A DNA stretch of 64,000 nucleotides from Beijerinckiaceae bacterium. Lineage in GTDB: Bacteria > Pseudomonadota > Alphaproteobacteria > Rhizobiales > Beijerinckiaceae. The stretch is from positions 1 through 64,000 of the forward strand of contig CANJWR010000002.1 of assembly GCA_947478455.1 (NCBI GenBank), read 5' to 3'. The position numbers and the translations under genes were made by a program. This document shows, one piece after another, positions 60,799-64,000 of the stretch (positions are counted from its first letter, which is position 1; each line of letters starts with the position of its first letter). A model generated the notes under the pieces. It saw only the letters and a program-made list of their open reading frames with translations, was not told the DNA's origin and did no database searches.

Positions 60799-61668
60799 AT
60801 GCGCGCGCCCACAATTCTGCCTCCAGATCCGAATCCCAAAACCCCGAAATTCAAGGCCCCTCCGCTCGCCTGCGACTCCCACACCCATATTTTCGGACCG
60901 GGCACTGAATACCCCTACGCGGCGGACGCCAGCTACATTCCGCACGACGCCGGTCTGGCGGATTTCCGCGAGCTGCATCGCCGCATCGGCATCGAGCGCG
61001 CCGTCATCGTCAATGCGAGCTGCCACGGCCTCGACAATACGGTCGTGACCGACGCGATCGCCGCCTCGAACGGCTATTTCAAGGGCGTCGGCAATGTGGA
61101 CGACAGCTTCTCCGAGAAGCAGATCGACGCGCTCGACAAGGGCGGCATCCACGGCTGCCGCTTCACCTTCCTCAAGCGCCTCGGCCGCACGCCGGACATG
61201 AGCGCCTTCCACCGGGTCGTGGACAAGATCAAAGCCTTCCGTTGGCACGTGGTGGTCTATCTCGATCCCGAGACCGTGGCTGACTTCGCCCCGATCCTGA
61301 GCGCCCTGCCGGTCGATTACGTGATCGACCACATGGGCACCGTAAAGGCCGAAAAGGGGCTCGACCAGCCCAACTTCAATGCCCTGATCGATCTCGCCAA
61401 GCGCGACCAGAAGTGCTGGGTCAAGGTATGCGGCTTCGAGCGCGCCTCGGCGACCGGCGCGCCCTTCCATGACGCCGTGCCGTTTGGCCGCAAGCTCGTC
61501 GAGACCATTCCGGACCGGGTTCTTTGGGGCACCGACTGGCCCCATCCGAATGTCACAATCATGCCCAATGATGGCGAGTTGGTGGACCTGATTCCGCTTG
61601 TCGCGCCCGACGCAACCCAGCAGCAGAAGCTGCTGGTCGACAATCCGGCCCGCCTCTACCGTTTCTAA
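60799..61668 (+). CDS. ligI: 2-pyrone-4,6-dicarboxylate hydrolase-like amidohydrolase
   Basis: CDSHTHIFGPGTEYPYAADASYIPHDAG...VWVK-like core, DRVLWGTDWPHPNVTIMPNDGELVDLIP, QQKLLVDNPARLYRF. Confidence 0.88.
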   Translation: MRAPTILPPDPNPKTPKFKAPPLACDSHTHIFGPGTEYPYAADASYIPHDAGLADFRELHRRIGIERAVIVNASCHGLDNTVVTDAIAASNGYFKGVGNVDDSFSEKQIDALDKGGIHGCRFTFLKRLGRTPDMSAFHRVVDKIKAFRWHVVVYLDPETVADFAPILSALPVDYVIDHMGTVKAEKGLDQPNFNALIDLAKRDQKCWVKVCGFERASATGAPFHDAVPFGRKLVETIPDRVLWGTDWPHPNVTIMPNDGELVDLIPLVAPDATQQQKLLVDNPARLYRF

Positions 61669-61767
61669 CAGCGGAACCGACGAACGGCCGGGCTGGCCTC
61701 AACTGGCCCGCGCAGTGCATTGAAGGCGGCGGCCGGGAGCACATATCCCCGTCTCGCGCCCGACAGG

Positions 61768-64000
61768 ATGACCAGAATGAACGTTCACGTTGATGAAGAC
61801 CGTATGGCGATCGAAAAATTCGGCGTCGGCCAGGCTGTGCTGTGCAGCGAAGACCCGACGCTGATCAAGGGTCAGGGCTCCTATACGGACGACGTCAATC
61901 TCGACGGTCAGGTCTATGCGGCGATGGTGCGCAGCCCCTACGCGCACGGCAAGCTCAACGGCATCGACATCGAGGCCGCCCGCGACATGCCGGGCGTTCT
62001 GGCGATCTATACGGGCGATGATCTCAACAAGGCCGGATACGGTTCTTTCCCGTTCCGTGTGGCGCTCAACAACCGCGACGGCTCGTCGGTGGCCAAACCG
62101 AAGCGCTTTGCGCTCGCCACCGGAAAGGTGACCTTTGTGGGCGACCCGGTCGCCTGCATCATCGCCGAAACCGCCGCTCAGGCGCATGAAGCCGCTGAAG
62201 CCGTCGTGCTCGACATCGAGCCCCTGCCCGCCGTGATCGAGGCGCGCGACGCCGCACAGCCCGGCGCGCCGCTGGTTCTGGACGGCGTCCCCGGCAATGT
62301 GGCGCTCGACTATCATTTCGGCGACAGCGAAAAGGTCGAGGAGGCCTTCCGGCAGGCGGCGCATGTGACGCGCCTGCACATCGCGATTCCGCGCATCGTC
62401 ATCAACCCGATGGAGCCGCGCTCCTGCGTGGCTGCTTATGATTCCTCCAGCGAGAGTTTCACTCTCTACGCCGGCACGCAGGGCGTGACGGCCTCGCGCG
62501 GCGCAGCCGCCGAAATGCTGAACGTGAAACCCGACAAGGTGCGGTTCATTGCAAAAAACGTTGGCGGCTCCTTCGGCATGAAGGGCCCGATGTTTCCAGA
62601 ATATATCTGCGCCCTGCACGGCGCGCGCGAACTCGGCCGACCGGTGAAATGGACCGACACGCGCTCGGAATCCTTCTTGTCCGACCATCATGGCCGCGAT
62701 CAGGAGCATGATTGCGAACTGGCGCTCGACAAGGACGGCCATTTTCTGGCGATCCGCTGCAACGGCTACGGCAATCTCGGCGGCTACATGACGCAGATCA
62801 GCCCGCTGTTCTCGTCGTTCAACATCGTCAAGCACGTCAACGGCGCCTATCGCACGCCGCTGATCGAGGTGAACACGAAATGCATGTTCACCAACACCGT
62901 GCCGATCACAGCCTATCGTGGCGCGGGCCGTCCCGAGGGCAATTATTATCTGGAACGACTGATCGACAATGCAGGCGTCGAGATGGGCATCGACCCGATC
63001 GAACTGCGTCGCCGCAATCACATTTTGCCGACCGAAATGCCGCGCAAGACGCCGTCGGGTTCGACCTATGACTCCGGCGACTTCCCGGCCATTCTGAACA
63101 AGGCGCTTGTCCTGTCGGACTTCAACGGCTTCGCAGCCCGTAAGTCCGAAAGCGAAGCGCGCGGCAAACTGCGCGGTCTCGGCGTCGGCCAATTTGTGGA
63201 AGTGACCGCGCCTGTGAATGGCGAGTTAGGCAAGATCACATTCGATCAGGATGGCGGCGTCACGCTGTTCACCGGATCGCACGATCACGGTCAGGGCCAT
63301 TCGACGACCTTCGCGCAGGTGCTGAGCACACAGCTCGGCATTCCGTTCGGCAAGATCCGACTGATGCAGACCGACTCCGATCTGCTGCGCGCCGGCACCG
63401 GCACGGGCGGATCGAAGTCGCTGATGTGCAGCGGCACGGCCATCGTGGAAGCCAGCGAGAAGGTTGTCGAAAAGGGCAAGATCGTCGCCTCGCATCTGCT
63501 CGAAGCCGCTGTCGAGGACATTGCATTCGAGGTTGGTCGCTTCTCGATCGCCGGCACAGACCGCTCGATCACCATCATGGATATGGCGGCGAAGCTGCGC
63601 GAAGGCGTGCGGCTGCCGGAAGACGCCCCGGCTTCGCTCGATGTTGATCATGTCTCCAGCGCCAAACCAGCGACCTTCCCGAACGGCTGTCATATCTGCG
63701 AGGTCGAGGTCGATCCCGAAACCGGCGTCGTCGAAGTGGTGAAATATTCCATGGTGGGAGATTTCGGCGTCGTGGTGAATCCGATTGTGGTTCAGGGCCA
63801 GCTTCATGGCGGCGTCGTGCAGGGCATCGGCGAGTGCCTGATGGAGCGCACCGCTTACGGCGAGGACGGCCAGCTCGCGTCGGGCTCGTTCATGGACTAC
63901 GCCATGCCGCGCGCCGGCGATGTGCCGAGCTTCGCGTATGACGAGAGCCCCACGCGCGCCACCACGAATGCGCTGGGCGTGAAAGGCTGCGGCGAGGCCG
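61768..64000 (+). CDS. xanthine dehydrogenase family molybdopterin-binding subunit (3' end outside window; absent from ORF track)
   Basis: Open frame to window end: MTRMNVHVDEDRMAIEKFGVGQAVLCSEDPTLIKGQGSYTDDVNLDGQVYAAMVRSPYAHGKL...TAYRGAGRPEGNYYLERLID...GVKGCGEA. Confidence 0.92.
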   Translation, partial: MTRMNVHVDEDRMAIEKFGVGQAVLCSEDPTLIKGQGSYTDDVNLDGQVYAAMVRSPYAHGKLNGIDIEAARDMPGVLAIYTGDDLNKAGYGSFPFRVALNNRDGSSVAKPKRFALATGKVTFVGDPVACIIAETAAQAHEAAEAVVLDIEPLPAVIEARDAAQPGAPLVLDGVPGNVALDYHFGDSEKVEEAFRQAAHVTRLHIAIPRIVINPMEPRSCVAAYDSSSESFTLYAGTQGVTASRGAAAEMLNVKPDKVRFIAKNVGGSFGMKGPMFPEYICALHGARELGRPVKWTDTRSESFLSDHHGRDQEHDCELALDKDGHFLAIRCNGYGNLGGYMTQISPLFSSFNIVKHVNGAYRTPLIEVNTKCMFTNTVPITAYRGAGRPEGNYYLERLIDNAGVEMGIDPIELRRRNHILPTEMPRKTPSGSTYDSGDFPAILNKALVLSDFNGFAARKSESEARGKLRGLGVGQFVEVTAPVNGELGKITFDQDGGVTLFTGSHDHGQGHSTTFAQVLSTQLGIPFGKIRLMQTDSDLLRAGTGTGGSKSLMCSGTAIVEASEKVVEKGKIVASHLLEAAVEDIAFEVGRFSIAGTDRSITIMDMAAKLREGVRLPEDAPASLDVDHVSSAKPATFPNGCHICEVEVDPETGVVEVVKYSMVGDFGVVVNPIVVQGQLHGGVVQGIGECLMERTAYGEDGQLASGSFMDYAMPRAGDVPSFAYDESPTRATTNALGVKGCGEA

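Noticed and set aside
61699-63192. 497-aa minus-strand ORF
   Set aside because: Antisense to the xanthine dehydrogenase-family gene, whose translation has clear motifs

Overview
This 64-kb window is GC-rich alphaproteobacterial chromosome, probably Hyphomicrobiales (an inference from gene content and order). It is mostly chromosomal backbone. Backbone features include ruvB-ybgC-tolQRAB-pal-cpoB-tilS-ftsH, bS21, a split pntA/pntB transhydrogenase with a cytochrome aa3 subunit IV gene, xerD with a fused aroK-aroB, a CNNM transporter, ilvD, selO, an ndvA-like exporter, htpX and rhlE. Catabolic modules are interspersed. There are two different LigAB-type extradiol dioxygenase pairs (ligAB next to ligC, and a second pair divergent from ligI), a 4,5-dihydroxyphthalate decarboxylase-like protein, a tannase/feruloyl esterase, a CoA-transferase pair, a dienelactone hydrolase, an amidase/HpxZ-like module and a truncated molybdenum hydroxylase at the right edge. 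The left edge holds the end of an ISL3-like transposase abutting a headless gene fragment. The most interesting signals are three FNR/FixK-type palindromes upstream of ompW, an unannotated 32-aa membrane ORF and the ligA2B2/ligI divergent promoter. Also notable are a Cys-rich secreted protein/SCO operon, CtrA-like boxes at tolQ and pal, and matching RpoH-like promoters at htpX and ftsH. No CRISPR array, prophage, rRNA or tRNA was recognised. All calls are by eye, without database searches.
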